Below, piece by piece: positions 33,302 through 47,343 of a stretch of DNA of 64,000 nucleotides. The notes beneath the pieces are model-generated. The model saw nothing but the letters and a program-made list of their open reading frames with translations. It did no database searches and had not been told where the DNA came from. The stretch is from the NCBI RefSeq assembly GCF_010093815.1, contig NW_022985567.1:769367-833366 (forward strand), given 5' to 3'. The position numbers and the translations under genes were made by a program. Numbering within the stretch: the stretch's first letter is position 1; every line of letters begins with the position of its first letter. The stretch is from Pseudovirgaria hyperparasitica (Eukaryota; Ascomycota; Dothideomycetes; Acrospermales; Acrospermaceae).

Positions 33302-36300
33302 CTAGTTTCTAGTAATTTAATTCTTAACTTAATAATATTATATATACGCTCGCTTAGCTTATAACTATCGGTTTCTATATTCTAATTTTCCTTAAGTCAC
33401 CTAAGTGTAGGCACCGTATATAAATTAGTTTATCTCTATGAATTCTATTAGAGTACCCGAACTAGTAGCCTAGTAGTTATCGGTTCGGGTACTCTAACCT
33501 TTTATATTTCGTATTAAGAGTTTAATTCTATAGTAGGGTACCTTTTTTTAGGTTCTTAGTCCTATATTTTTCTCGTGTATAATAGTCTATATTAGTCTAT
33601 TCTAGACTCTTCTATATTATTCTATTATAGTATATCACGTCGCGTTTCTAAAATGGTTATTTACGCTTTCTTCGCGTCTAGTAACTATATAACACTTAAA
33701 TTATAGGGCTACTATATAGAGTTTTCCTAGTGCGCGTCTAGATTTCCTAGTTTAGTACTTCGTTCTCTATAGTATTCTTCTTCTTTTTATAATAACCACG
33801 ACGTTACTATACTTACATTAATAATACGCTATTCTATATCTTTTACTTATACGCAGCCATTATAGAACTTAAGATATATACCGCTGGTTCCTAGGTGTCC
33901 TTATCCTTAGTATAGTCCTTCTAACGGATTCTATATTTCTAAATACCGTCTTTATTAATTCTATATTTAATAATATAGTCTACTTTAAACACGTCTAGTC
34001 TATCTTAGGGTATAATAGAGTATAACTACACGTTCATGCGGCCATACACGTTAGATCGAAATCTTTCGAGTAGTAAGACGTAGAACACGTTATAGATTCT
34101 TATATTACTTTCTAAGTCGAGCTCGTAGACTCTTATACCGATACGACGTTTAATTCGGAAGGGACTAGCCATTTTATAATCGAGCTTCTTATTTACTCGC
34201 GACGTTCGTATATTACGGACGTTAAGAAGAACCTTATCGCCCTCCTCATACGTCTAATCCTTAGCTAATCTATTATAGTACTTTATATACGAGTCGTTTA
34301 CTTATTAGATTATAGCGTGATAGTTACGTACGGTTTCGAAGATTTTAATCGCTAATTCCTAAGCGTGGACGTTCACGTCTGTTATTCGATTAAATTAGAC
34401 CGTCTAAGGCTTAAAACCTATCCTTAGACTACGTCCGAGGTTCGCCTAGAAAGGTATAATATCTATTATACTATAACGACTATTATTATATACGAACTCT
34501 ACTATACTTAGTAGGGAGGCCTAGTTATTCTACTTAAAATTATAGAATACATATAGATAGGCCTCGAGCGTCTAGTTCTATCGCTCTATCTAGCTATCCG
34601 TCTAAGGATGAAATACTATAGATATGTTCCTATTTATACTTACTATTTTATAGAATAACGTCTAGAATTTAGACGTGAAGATACTTCCTCGGTCCGTAAC
34701 GATCCTTTTTAGTATACCATGGACCTTAATAATCTTGTTCTAGAACACCTACGCTAGTTCTTTAGATATAATCGTCTTCTATACTAGAATATACCTAGAT
34801 ATCTTTATAAGTCTATCTATGATAATAAGAATAGATTTATAACTTATTCTAAGTATCTCGCTTAGAGGTAAGTTAACTATAAAGTCTATAGTAACGTCTT
34901 CCTATATAAAGAGGGGGGCTAAAAGAGGCTATAAATTTCTATATAGCTTATGTCTAGGGGCCTTCATTCTTTAATAAATCGGATAAGTAGCTATCTATTC
35001 TTCGACGTACTTAGGTATATCTTCCTAAAAATAGTACTAATAAATTAAGCTTAGGGTACGTATATACCTAAAGTATTCTACTAGGTTAGCGTTATAGTAT
35101 CGGCTAACTACGTTAAATCGCGTATTACCCGTTGGTATATAGTACTTTCTATTATAGTAAAGTAAGCCATCCATAAAGGTCCACTTATAGTCTACTTTAG
35201 TCTATAATAATCTATCTTACTATATTTTACGTAACTTTAAAACTATCGGGTCTATCTTCTATAGATCCACGATTAACTAGGCGAGGTTAATTAGATATTT
35301 ATACTAGGTATTATCGCCCTTCCCGATAGCGCTAATAAACGGCCTACTAGGGACTTCGGTACCGCGTCTTTAGTTACTAGCTTCGGTCTTAGAGATTCGA
35401 TTACTAGTATCGACGTTAGCATCTCGCTAATCGCCTAATAACTTAAAATCTAACCTCGTCCTTAAGAGTTAGGCCTATAGCTACTCTAGGACCCTATAGC
35501 TACTATAATTCTAGGCGCCTTCTTTATAGTTAGGTCTTCTTAATATTCTATTAGCTAGATTTATACTTCTAGATTAATAGTAGATTATAAAGTAAAAGTT
35601 CGTAAGCTACTTAGCCTATTAGATCTATTAATAGTTTAAAACTATCGTACTTATAAACCCCTTTAAGTTATAGTAATTAGTTAGTAACTTAACGTTATAC
35701 ATGGTACCTTTAAGATAATATCGCTACTATTTAAACGACTCTACTATTACTAGTAGCTCTTGGTTATAGATAGTATATCTAGTCTTAATATCAACTATTT
35801 TACGTAAGAAGAACGTAACTAGATACTATTAGACCTTTTTAGACTTAGTTAGTCTAGGCTAGGAGAGAATATCTAAGATTATAAATTCTAACGCGTCGGT
35901 TTCGACGTAGATAGGTTTAGTCAGGTCGAAGTACACTAGTAATAGGGTAGTTATAAATGCCTCTTTGATTTTCTTAAAGAAGGCCCTTTCGCCTTCTAAT
36001 AATTCTATAGGCTATGATTTAATATTATACTATTTCTATCTACCGCGGACCGTAATAGACGAATCTATAGTAGTAGTACACGCGTTAAGCGGTACTACTA
36101 GCTAGGAGAAATACTTAACGAATTTTTAGTAGTAATTAGCGAATCTAATAAAGACACGTATATCTTAAACCGATTTTAGTTTAGGCTAGTCCACGATAGT
36201 AGCGACTCTATCCCTTTCTATGGTTATACCTTAATTAGTAATAACGAAGCTAAGGAAGTTAACGTGGTCCTAGTGGAACTCGTATTTAGATAGCTTAATA

Positions 36301-38937
36301 TATAGCTTATATTTTTCTAGCCTATCTAGGACTACGCGTATATACTAGATATATTCTTCTTCGTTATTAGAGAAGATAAGGATATTATTAAGGTATACGA
36401 TGCACGTCGTGTTAAGTAGGTCTACTAGCGCGTTATTAATATACGCTTAGAAGGTTCCTAGCGCGTTAGTTAGTCTAAAAGGGACTACTATATACTCGAA
36501 GTATCTATAACGGGTCCTAAACGCCGTTTTCTACTTATCGCCCTTCTTAATACGTAGGCGGTAGTAGGTATTATATAGATCGAGCTTAGTAAAGATCTTT
36601 ACGCGCCCTAGTCTATTAATAGACTCGGAGATAAGAGGTAGTAGATAACGATTCTTTCGCGTAATATTATTTAGACTACGGTAGTTAATATATAGACGGA
36701 GACTCCTATCCTTCTTCTTTATAAAGAGGATTAGAGCTTTGGCTAGAGATATACTAGGCCTAATCTATCCTTACGTAAGGTTCTTTTTAATGTATTCTCG
36801 GAGGACCTATAGCTCGGGTTCTAATAGAGAGTAGATAGGTCCGTGTAGAGGTTATTAACTATCTTCGAGATTAATAGTAAGGTCGGTAGATTAGTATTAA
36901 GGTAATTTAGACGAGTCGATCGCTAACACGATATATTAGTATATTTTATACTAATATAGTAGGTTTTCGTCTACTTTAATACTAAGCTCTCTATTTTAAG
37001 TAAGTAAGAGGACGTAGATAGCGGAGATTACCTTTTCGTAGTCCTTCTAGAATTATTCGTCGTCGACTAGCTATACTAGGTTCTATTATAGTAGGTACAT
37101 GCGCCAGCCAGCTATTTTCTAGATAAAGTCTAGTTTCGGGTTATATTTTTCGAGCTACGGTATACCGAGGATTATATTAAAGGGACTATCTACCACGATA
37201 AAGGTTAAGTAGTAGGGTTTCTACTTCCCCCCGCTATCCTAGATACCGTATTTAATAGTATAGATACTCTACGATTTAATAGGACCGTTAATACCATAGA
37301 AGGTAGTACCTATTAGTACTTAAATATCGACGTTAAGTTCTCGTGCTCGTTAAGTCGATATAACGTTAGTAGCTAAACTACTATTAAGTATTACGGTCTA
37401 ATATTATCTACGAGGGACCTCGATAGGCCTAGCCTATAGTTCGATATACTAGTTAGCTAGTTATCCCTCTATTTTAGTTACACCTATAAGTTACGAGGGT
37501 TCCTTATAGATAGTTAGTTTTTTATATTATATACCGGGTAGTTAGGCGCGATATATCCTAGCTACTAGTACTTATAGTATATAACTAACTTAGTATCTAT
37601 ATTAGTATTCGGTGGTTTCCCTAAGCGGTACTCGGGTACTATATAATCTATTCTACTATAGGTGTAGTAGGTAACTTTAGATTATTTATATAAGTCGTTT
37701 CTCGCGTCTCGATATATCGACTAGTAGAAAGATCCGTGGTACGGGCCTCGTCTTCTTAAGTTCGTAGAGTAGTAGCGCCCATAAGGTATTCCGCGCGATC
37801 TATTACTAAACCGGTCCTCTTTAGATAATTTTATATCGGATTAGATTAATAGGGATAGTCGTGCGCCTATACGACGTTAGTTATTTATTATACGCTAATG
37901 TTATTCTACGAGATTCGCGAGTGCCTAAAGGTTGGTAGAGATAGATATTATAAGGTTAATACGTTCCTTTACGCTCGGGTTAAGGGACCTTTTAAAGTTA
38001 TCGCATTATCGAACTATATAATCTTCCTTAGCTTCTCTCTAAAGAGGTCGGAGGTATTTAAGAAGTTATAACGGGAATTATCTCTCTTACTATTAAGTCT
38101 TAAAGATATAGCTCTAAGCCTATTCGCGTCGCTCGGCTCTATTACTAAAGTATTAAAGAAGGAATTCGGTGAACGTGTCCTAGTTATACGCATCCTTAGG
38201 GTGTTTAATTCGATATACCATCTAACGTTCAGATAGTATTAGGTCTAGGTAGTTCTATACGAACCTAATCTTATTACTATTATTCGTAAATAGATAGAAG
38301 AATCGGCTATACTAGTAAGCCTATTCGTAAAAGCTCCTCCTGGTTTTACCGTCGAAGTAAGGTAGTTTCTTAGGCTAAGGTAACTAGGATAGTAATAGAC
38401 TTAGTTAGACTGTTTCGGCTTAAGTTAATCTATATTAGTATAGATTAGTTACTACTAGCACTAAAGCGCGTAGTGCGGCTTCGAGTCTAGCGGTTTATTC
38501 TCGCGCTTTATCGAGTTCACGAAGTTACTACTTAAGCTAAGCCTAACGCTATCTCTCCGTGTATAGCTTAGTATATATATTATTATAAGGCGTGGTTAAC
38601 GTTAGTCGGTTCTAACGAATTAATTCATTAACGTTAATAGGGTCTAGTCTTATAGTAAGGATAGGTCTAGTATAGTATAAACTAGACCGCGATAGAGTAT
38701 AATAGACTCCTTCCTTATTATCTAGGTAATCTTCTACGGTTATACGGAATACCGTACTAGTTATTAGTGCGATAGTCTATAGGGTATACTTATTAGTGGA
38801 GGTGGTTATAGGGAGACTATTCTCTTCGTTTAGATTTAGAGAGAGTCTCTCGTGTAAGGTAGTACTACGGGTATTATAGCGCCTAGTAGGAGCTATCTCT
38901 ATAAGCTACCGTTATACTATATAGAGAGGAATTAAAA

Positions 38938-39175
38938 TATATAGAGTAAAGACGTGGGATAGTAGTCTAATAGTTTATAGAGAGATATAGGAATGTATTT
39001 ATAGAGTAATCTTACTCTTATACGAGGTTGATTCCTAACGAGTAGGAATCGGTTTATACAGTCTACTTATATAGTGACCTCGCTTAACTTAGCTAACTCA
39101 ACCTAGCTCTGGCCACTACGTGGCTGTATAGATTAGAATAGTCTATATAGGTCCGTTATGGTTCCCGTCCTAACA
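38938..39175 (-). repeat. 5' LTR of chromovirus M1 (238 bp)
   Basis: Starts TGTTAGGACGGG on the minus strand; pairs with 31253-31490 and with 56142-56379. Confidence 0.93.
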
Positions 39176-39180
39176 TATAC
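39176..39180. repeat. Target-site duplication TATAC, right
   Basis: Partner of 31248-31252. Confidence 0.85.
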
Positions 39181-39409
39181 TACTATTCTTCTACCTCTTT
39201 TACCTTTACTACCTTCCTTATAAATATATAATAAATAGAAAGAGTTAGAATAAGTTCTATATAAAGAAAGAGAAGGAACCTAAGAAACTTATTAATAACT
39301 ATATCTATTAATTTTAAACTTAACCCTTCCTCTCTATCTAAGCTATCTTTAAGAGAAGAGAATTTCTCTAAGTAGAGATTAGCTTAGATAATTATATTTA
39401 AATATATTA
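39181..39409. mobile_element. Older AT-rich element, fragment 2
   Basis: Continuation of 30981-31252 after M1. Interrupted again at 39410 by the 371-bp-LTR element. Confidence 0.5.
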
Positions 39410-39780
39410 TGGAAGGCCGCTCCTGCAGCCCTACATGTATATGTCCCTAGCTCGATTACATGGCTTTATTATATATTTAAGGAGGGCGTTTTTCCTTGGT
39501 CATTCTACTCGGCGCGCTTCCCCCATCACTAATATTCGACTATTTAACCTTTTCTTACGTTTATAGGCCTCTATAGGTATTAATTATTAGACTTAGCTAT
39601 TAAAGAATTAATTAAGAGTATTATATAGACCCGTCCTATCGTAAAAGAGAACTAATAAGAAGTCGTACGTTCAAAGAGAACTTATAATACCTAGGAGAGA
39701 TACTTGTGAGTTCGTCGCGACTACTATACTAGGAATATAGCTATTTATAAAAGGGATACACGTGGCGATAGCTTACTATA
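39410..39780 (+). repeat. 5' LTR of the 11.4 kb element (371 bp)
   Basis: Begins TGGAAGGCCGCTCC; aligns without gaps to 50478-50848. Confidence 0.92.
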
Positions 39781-42700
39781 ATTTTAGAGGTTATACCCGG
39801 ACTATAAACTTATAGGGGGAGATTAGGACTCCGAAACTAGCTTAGGGGAAGTATATGGCGTGCCTAATAAGGTAGTCTAGACTTACTAGATCGAAGCCAC
39901 GAGTCTAGAAAATAGGGAGTCCGGAGTCGCTAGGGGCTAGCCTCTTAAAAGTAGCCGTAAAAAGTATACGCATGCTAACACGGGTAATAGCGCGACTCGA
40001 AAATGTCTTAGGGGAATAGAATATAAAACAGGGCCAGATGAAGTAGTAAAGAAGAGTTTAAAAACGATAAATACAACCTATTTAGTACTACCATAGCTGT
40101 TATTTATAAACACGGCTACACGAGTATACCACTTTAGGAACGCCTTATACAAAGATAATAATATAAGTAGGATACCGTGAACCTTATATCGATGAAGACG
40201 ATAGTAATAGTTCACCTTATAAAGGGATTAGTTAACATAGAGAAGGGATAATAGATGTTATAGGTAGACGCATTAGGCTAACCTTTAGTTAAGGTAATCC
40301 CTTGACTAATAACCTTACCCCTAGCGTCTCTACTAGTATATCTACTACTAGTAATAGTGCGATAGAAGCTTAAAATAACGACCTAGTAACTTATAGAGAG
40401 ATACTTAACTTCTTCGTAGCATTTGCGCGATAAGGAAGGATAGTACCTCTATCTACCCTAGCCCCCGAGCGCTTTAAAGGAATAAATATTACGGCCTTCC
40501 TTCGGAAGTACGAGGACATGTATATAAACTATAAAGTTCCGCCTAATAAGAAGATAACCTCCCTACTATTATACTATAAGGACTATCTCCGTCCTACTAT
40601 TAAAGGAATAAGTAGGTTTTAGAAATAGTAGTGGGCCACGCTACGTAAAGAATTATTAAAGGAATTCTCTCTATTTAACTCTACCCTTAAGGAAGGCACC
40701 ATCTACTTTATCCGAAAATACGTGGAAATGGTTAAAGTAGACCTATCCTACTCTCTCTCTATGTACTACTCCCGGTATCGTGTTATTATAGAGAAACTTA
40801 CGGCTAAAGGAAGCCTAAGCTTATATTCGCGAATAGAGCTCTTCCTAGAAGGGCTGCCTAATAGTCTTAAGGCTCGGGCTATAGAGAAATGTTAACTCAT
40901 AATAGAAGTACATAGTTACGACTAGGTAATTATCTATGGCTTCGTATTACGAAAGGCTAGAGTACTTAAGGAACTAGCTCGTATTAATAAGTACTTAGCC
41001 GCATAAGAGCTAGCCATAGCTATATACCATAAATTAAAGATAGGGAGTAAGAAGACCGGCTTAGAAGAGTAGTTACATGAAGAAAGAAGAACTAATGAAT
41101 TTAACTACCCCTCTCTAGTCGTAGTATACGTCGCGCTAGAATTGGATAAGTTTAACGAGATAGTAGAGAGATTTAGTAAACTAGACCTTACGTTAATTAA
41201 GATAAAGTCCTACTTTACCTCTAATCCCTTATTTCTATCTCTTAAGAAGTACGAACCTAAGCTACTTTCGGCTATTATTAACTAGTAGGCGCGAAGGCTA
41301 AATCTTTTAGTATATCCCTAAGTATAAGGCATGCCTATAGAACTAACGTAAGTTTATCCATAGAATTATATATAGAATAGAGAATACGTCTCTACCCGAG
41401 ACTCCTAAGAAGGCGTTATAGCCTAGAATAGGCCTCGAAGACTAATTGTATACATTACGTACGGAGGAGATTACCTAATATATAGATATCCGGAGATAGT
41501 AGGATATATTAGAGACGGATTACTAAATATTAACAGGGTACGAGTATTCCAAGGGCGTTTCGGGGCGAATAGAGAAGAAATCCTATTACTACTCTCCTCG
41601 GTAGGGCTATAAGCTACTCTATAAGCTATCCGGAACTACGTAGTAATGGTTTAAAACGGCCTAAGCTAGTATAGAGGAGGAGTAAAGGTTTCTACGTCTA
41701 TAGTAAACATTAACGCTTTATAGAGAGTACTAGTATATAGTATTAGTATAAAACCTACGAAGGGTCCCTACTAGACCTTAGCGGATAGTAATTCGGAAGA
41801 AGAAGTTACGTCACCTAAGAGTAAGAAAGATAGATATATAGAATTCTACGAACGCTTCGACGTGGCTAGTAATAGATATATCTATAAGGAGATAGCCCTA
41901 GAAGAGCCCGCTATGCTCGTAATATCTAGAAGGGGGATTACGAAGAGTATACCTAATTATACTAAAGAAAGAAAGATCGCCTGTCTCCGCGGAATGCGTG
42001 AAGGGTAGTATATAAGAATTATTAAGGAATAGAAGGACGGCGAGAAGAGTAGCGACTAGAGAACGTCTAAATAAGAGCCAACGGCGCCGGAGGATAAGAT
42101 AGATAAAGGGGATGGCCTAAATCCTAGTTAAAAGGTATATATCTAAGGCGTTAAGCTTAATAACTATCTACACGAAGGATAGCGGCTAAGTATAGAAGCT
42201 AGCGAAGCATGGCTAGTGCGCGTTCTAGGGATAACTATAAATATTACTATTAGCGAACTATTAAGCCTTAATAGCGACTTATATCGTGCGGTATTCGAGA
42301 AGGGCGCCCCCGACTTTATAGCTAGAGAGGTCTATAAGACTCGAGAAGAGAGAGCCGAGAAGAAAGAAAGAAACGACTATACTATGGCTCCCGAGATAAA
42401 TAAACTTAACGTATTAGTACCCCTCTATACTATAGAGATAGCTATCACGTAATAAGATATTAATTAGCTTAAGGAAGGGATAGTAAGGCTAGTAGCTAAG
42501 TATCCGAGGTACCTTATAGAAGTTAGTCCTAAAAGGGCGACTAGTATAGTACTATTTAATAGTGGCGCATAGATAAATAGTATTCGACTAGATACTACGA
42601 GGCGTCTTAGGCTAGCGATATCTTCGCTTCTACTATATATAAAGAACTCGAGTTTAGTTAGCGCTACTTAGTATAGTACTCTATTTATAGGAATAGTATA

Positions 42701-42993
42701 GTAATACCCTATCCGCATAGATCGGATCGTTATAGCTACTTTAATATTTATATATAGCGAACTTAATTATAACCTTATCCTAGGGGAGCTATATACTAGA
42801 TAGGCCTTACTTACGGTGTAGAGGTTAGCCTCTAGGTAAGTACTCTTAATAGTCTACTCCGTATATAGATAAGAACGTATAACCTTTAAAACTAGTCTAG
42901 ACGAGTATATTCTAGTCTTAGAGAAGGAGGGTAACTCCGTGGCTAGAGACTAACTATATAGCGGAGTATATCGCCGGAAGCTGGAGTTAAGCC

Positions 42994-43030
42994 GGATTAT
43001 TAGTTAAGGGCTACCCTTAACTAATAATCC
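42994..43030. repeat. 37-nt perfect palindrome, copy 1
   Basis: Arms GGATTATTAGTTAAGGG and its exact complement flank CTA. It lies between the protease and RT regions of the 11.4 kb element. A second copy is at 50297-50329. Perfect arms inside heavily mutated DNA are unexpected. Confidence 0.9.
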
Positions 43031-46000
43031 GTACTAAATAGAGTCCGGTAAACCTACTAATAAAGGGGATAGGCTATATTTTTATACGTATATAGAAATA
43101 AGTTATATAGAGTTACTTTCCGAGAAAATCCGGCCTAAAAATATTACTTAGTTATCGAGAAAAGATGACTTAGCTACCCTAGTTACGGCGGTAAGGTACG
43201 CTACCTTTATATATAAATAAGGCACGATAATAGAACGGCTTATAGTAGACTCTACCGGCCTCTTAAGACGGTATTCATCTAGGGTATTAAAGGGATTTAG
43301 TATGGCTACCATGTATAAAAGAAAGGGAGTTAAAGTATACCCCGTGGATAACTCCGAAGCCTACCGAAAGGTTCCTAGAAATCTATTAGGGTATCTAGAC
43401 TAGCGTAAACGAGTAATCGCATAGTAGATACTTCTTCTAGCCGTCTACCTAGGCCTTAATACGTTTAATAGACTAATAGAGCCTTAAAGGGTAACTATCC
43501 CGCTAGGAACACGTCTAACGCCTCTATATATAAGTTAGCTAAAGATTAGAATAGAGCTACGTCCCGCGGAACTTAAGTTACTATATATAATCTTATTATA
43601 TCGCGAGGAAGCACTAGTATAGAAATTCTTATACCTTAGTAAATTTAACGAAGAGGTGGTATCTCCGTAGGAGATCCGAACGGTAGAACATAAGATATAG
43701 TAGGCTAAGAACTTTAATATTTCTAGAGCCCTTTATAGAAAGGTACTTACGATTCTAAAAGAGCGTCTTAATAGCGGAAGGCTCGAGCCCTATAGTAGTC
43801 CTTATTAAAACGCCTATTTTCTCGTGGAAAAGAAGAAGGAAGCTAATAAGGAACGAGATTATAGATTAATCAATTCGGCGATAGAAATTAACCGAGTCAC
43901 TATTCGTAATATGGCCACGCCGCCCTTATATAAAGAGTTCTCGGAGCACTTTACGGGGATAGCCGTCTTAACATTTACTAACTTCTTCTTAGGATATAAT
44001 TAGATTCTATTAGTAGAGTATTACTAAGACTTAACGGGGTTTATAACGCCCCTAGAATTACTACACGGGATAATATTACCTTAAGAGGCTACTAATTTAG
44101 TAGCTTAGTTCGTTAGAATTATATTAACTATTATATAAGAATATATCCCGGAGAGGGCTCTACTATTCCTAGATAACTTAGATATTAAAGGACCTATAAC
44201 GAAATATAACTCTAAGGAGGCCCTGCCTAGAATTCGTAAGTATATCCTAGAATATTTAATTAACGTGGATAAGGTTCTCGCGGATATAGAGCGCGCCGGA
44301 TACGCCCTAAGTAGTAAGAAGACTTAGTAGTATATTAAAGCCACTAACGTTATAGGATACGTCTACGATATTAAAGGGAGGCGACCGAGTAATAAAAAGG
44401 TTACTACTATTAGGGACTGGAAACCCTATAAAAACACGACGAATATGCGAGCCTTCCTTAGCGTTTATATATATTTCCGGATATGGATCCCCGGGTACGC
44501 TATTATCGCATCGCCGCTATTTATACTATTAAAGAATAAATCGGCCTAGTAGTAGATAGCTAAGGAGTAGACCTCGATAGACGCGCTAAAGATAGCTCTA
44601 ACTACTACTCCCGTACTAATAACGTTACGGTACGGGATAGGTATAGGAGATATAATTCTAGTAGTAGACTCTAGTAACGTTAGGTAGGGAGCTACATTAA
44701 TATAGGAGAATAAGAATCGTAAACGTTAGCTATCGCGGTATAATAGAGGAATATAGTTAAAAGCTAAGAGAAACTACGATACCGTGAAGCTAGAGTACCA
44801 AGCCCTCCTCCACGCGTTATAGAAGTTCTAGTAATATCTCTATAGTATATACTTTATTATAGAAATAGACGCGAATACTCTAGTTACTTAAATTAACCGC
44901 ACTATAACTAACTTACTAGGGGCGCTCGTTACTAGGTAGCTCGCGTAGATTTAGCTATAGAACTTTATAGTTAGGCACGTACCTAGAAAGCGTAACGTAG
45001 TCGCCGACGGTATCTTACGGATATATAAAGGAGAAGAACTACTAGACGTCCCTACCTTTAACCTAGACGAGTTTATAGATATGGCTCTATATATAGACGT
45101 ACTAGAGACGTCGTTAATCAAGCCCGTTAGCGGGAGAGATTACATGATAGGGATACTCGACTATACCGCCATTAAGTCTCCCTTAATAGATAAATATAGC
45201 GATAAATAGTAGAGGATTACGAAATACCTTACTATACTTAAGAGGCTAACCGACCTAACTAACTAAGTGTATAAGGCCTTTATAACCGACTACCTAAAGT
45301 TCCTTATATATAACTAAATACTCTAGCGGAGAGGAGATAGACATCGCTAACATACACGAGTAATTAAGGATCCGAATACTAGGGCGCGTATAATTACCGC
45401 TACTTATAACGAGATAGATTATAGAGGTAGCGAAGGGACCCTCGGAAGGATTAAGGATAAGTATTAGTAGGTAGGTATACATAGAGACGTGTAATAGCAC
45501 GTGAAAATCTATAATAAATATTAACGACGAAGTAAACTCCTTGGAGGTCTTAATAAAGGGCTCTACCACGTTATAACGCCTGTTCTTTAGTAAAGAATAT
45601 ACTTAGACGTAACGACGCTACTACCTTCTATAGGGTATAGTAAAGTGGTATCTATACGAGAATAGCTAAGCGGATAGACTAAGGCGGAGGCATGTACGGC
45701 GGCTACGTCCATAGTCGTCGTAAAGTTCCTCTTTAAGAACGTAATCTATAGATATAGAATTATTCCTAAAATCACCTATAACGGTAGTAGAGAAAATATG
45801 GGTGCCATAGAGGAGCTCCTCTAACTCTATGGAATTTATTAGAAGGTTACGTCTACGTATAATCCCTAAGTAAATAGAATTATTAAGAGAAGTTTTATAC
45901 TACTCGCTAATGCTCTTGCGAAGATAACTAATGGCGGATTTAAGAACTGGCCCGGCTACCTCTATACGGTTATCTAGGTAGATAGAATAACGACACGTGC

Positions 46001-46715
46001 TAGTATAGGGTATAGTACCGTATACCTCGTGCTCGGCCATAAACTAATCATGCCTATTAAAGTCGAATTTAAGTCGCTCTAAATGCTCCCTTAGGACGAG
46101 GTGTAATCGACGTCCGACTTACTCGCTCTTTGAGCTAGATAACTTAAGAGAAGATCCGAGGATCTTAAGGAGGCCTATATCTACGCGATACGAACGCGTA
46201 AGGAATCGAGAGAGGCATGGAATAATAACCATTACCTTTATTAAGAGTCGTTACTAGTTAATACGATTATCCTTCTTTACGACTCGTAGTAATAGAAGGA
46301 TATAGAGCGGAAGCTAAGGTAGCATTAGAGGGAGCCATATAAAATCTAGTCCGTGTTTAATTATACTTATAAGCTCGCGGAGCTTAATAGAGCCATACTT
46401 AGAGAGACGTTTCCTAGCTATAGGTTAAAGAAATATTTTATAAGAAATATAAGTAACGAGAGTTACGATAAGCCCTTACGACTACTAATTAGAAGAATTA
46501 CCGAGGAAAATAAGGAGAGTGGCGATAAGGAAAACTATTATAAATAACTTACGGAATACCTCGACGACGCTACACGAACCCGGGTGGAAGTGGTAATTCC
46601 TACTCCGTAAGACTTTAATAGAGAAGAATATTTACGTTTCCCTAGAATTAACATCTTCTTCTAGGGGATAGAAGTTTTTTTAAGGAGGGAAGGAATACTT
46701 ATAAAAGTAGTCTTA

Positions 46716-46790
46716 TAACGATAAACTCTATTATCGAAAAAGGACGATGAACTCCATCATCGAAAGAGGATAATAAACCCTATCATTACT
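46716..46790. repeat. Three tandem short hairpin units
   Basis: Three successive units of about 25 nt, each a small inverted repeat (CGATAAACTCTATTATCG, CGATGAACTCCATCATCG, TAATAAACCCTATCATTA), directly after the pol region of the 11.4 kb element. Confidence 0.7.
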
Positions 46791-47034
46791 ATAAAATAAT
46801 AAAACTTATTATTAAAGTAAGTAATGCTCGAAAGAAGATATAATGGCGTTTACGCGAATTCCACCTACTATATATTAAAGCCGGTCGTGTAATCGAAGCC
46901 TACCTATCGAAGGCCCATTTCGTTACTATAGAACGGGCCCTATTAGGAACTAATAAGGAAGAAAAGAAGGAGGAGGTATAGGAGAAAAAGATACTTATAG
47001 GAAGTCTTATAAGGATGAGAATATACCCGGTATC

Positions 47035-47125
47035 TATTTATTTATAGATTCCGCTATATACCTAGTGGATACATTCATTCATAGATTTCCTATATATCTA
47101 GTATATATTTATTCATAGATTCGAC
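47035..47125. repeat. Imperfect tandem repeat, about 40-nt units
   Basis: Repeated TTATTCATAGATT-like and TATATACCTAGTGG-like blocks in about two to three diverged units, in the spacer between pol and the extra region. Confidence 0.55.
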
Positions 47126-47196
47126 ACGTATACGGGCCTACGGCCGTTAGTAAGGATCATTTATAAAAATTACTATATACCCGGCATTCAAGGAGG

Positions 47197-47205
47197 TATA
47201 AAAAG
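47197..47205 (+). promoter_or_regulatory. Possible internal TATA box of the extra region
   Basis: TATAAAAAG about 145 bp before an ATG at 47344 in the 11.4 kb element, followed by a C/T-rich leader. It suggests that the extra region once had its own promoter. Sequence match only. Confidence 0.35.
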
Positions 47206-47343
47206 AGAACTTAAGATAGTATATAACTCTTCCCTCTTACACCTCTCTATACCTCCTTAATTAATAAAACCTCCTCCTCTACTTCCGCCTCGCTTAACTA
47301 TCTCTCCTTAGAACGTAACTCGCTAATAGAACCGATAATAATA

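Larger units (their letters stand above)
31253..39175 (-). mobile_element. Ty3/Gypsy chromovirus fossil, structurally complete, minus strand (copy M1)
   Basis: Both 238-bp LTRs, a 5-bp target duplication (TATAC) and the full order gag, protease, RT (about 36.8-36.25 kb), RNase H, integrase (about 35.1-34.4 kb) and chromodomain (about 34.0-33.87 kb) can be followed on the minus strand. A purine-rich tract (about 31496-31509) lies next to the 3' LTR. Between chromodomain and 3' LTR is about 2 kb of extra sequence with an antisense coding-like stretch (see 32201). The element is a fossil broken many times over by RIP and contains an assembly gap. The LTRs differ at about 17 of 238 sites, all but one of them transitions, so the insertion is probably fairly young and the divergence mostly due to RIP. 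Confidence 0.93.

Noticed and set aside
42216-42452. 78-aa ORF in the repeat block as a separate host gene
   Set aside because: Lies in the gag-pol region of the 11.4 kb element; an uninterrupted stretch of the fossil.
45294-45569. 91-aa minus ORF in the repeat block
   Set aside because: Hydrophobic, Ile/Leu/Ser-rich translation arises from reading AT-rich pol sequence backwards.
46353-46547. 64-aa ORF as a separate gene
   Set aside because: Falls in the last part of the pol region of the same fossil element.
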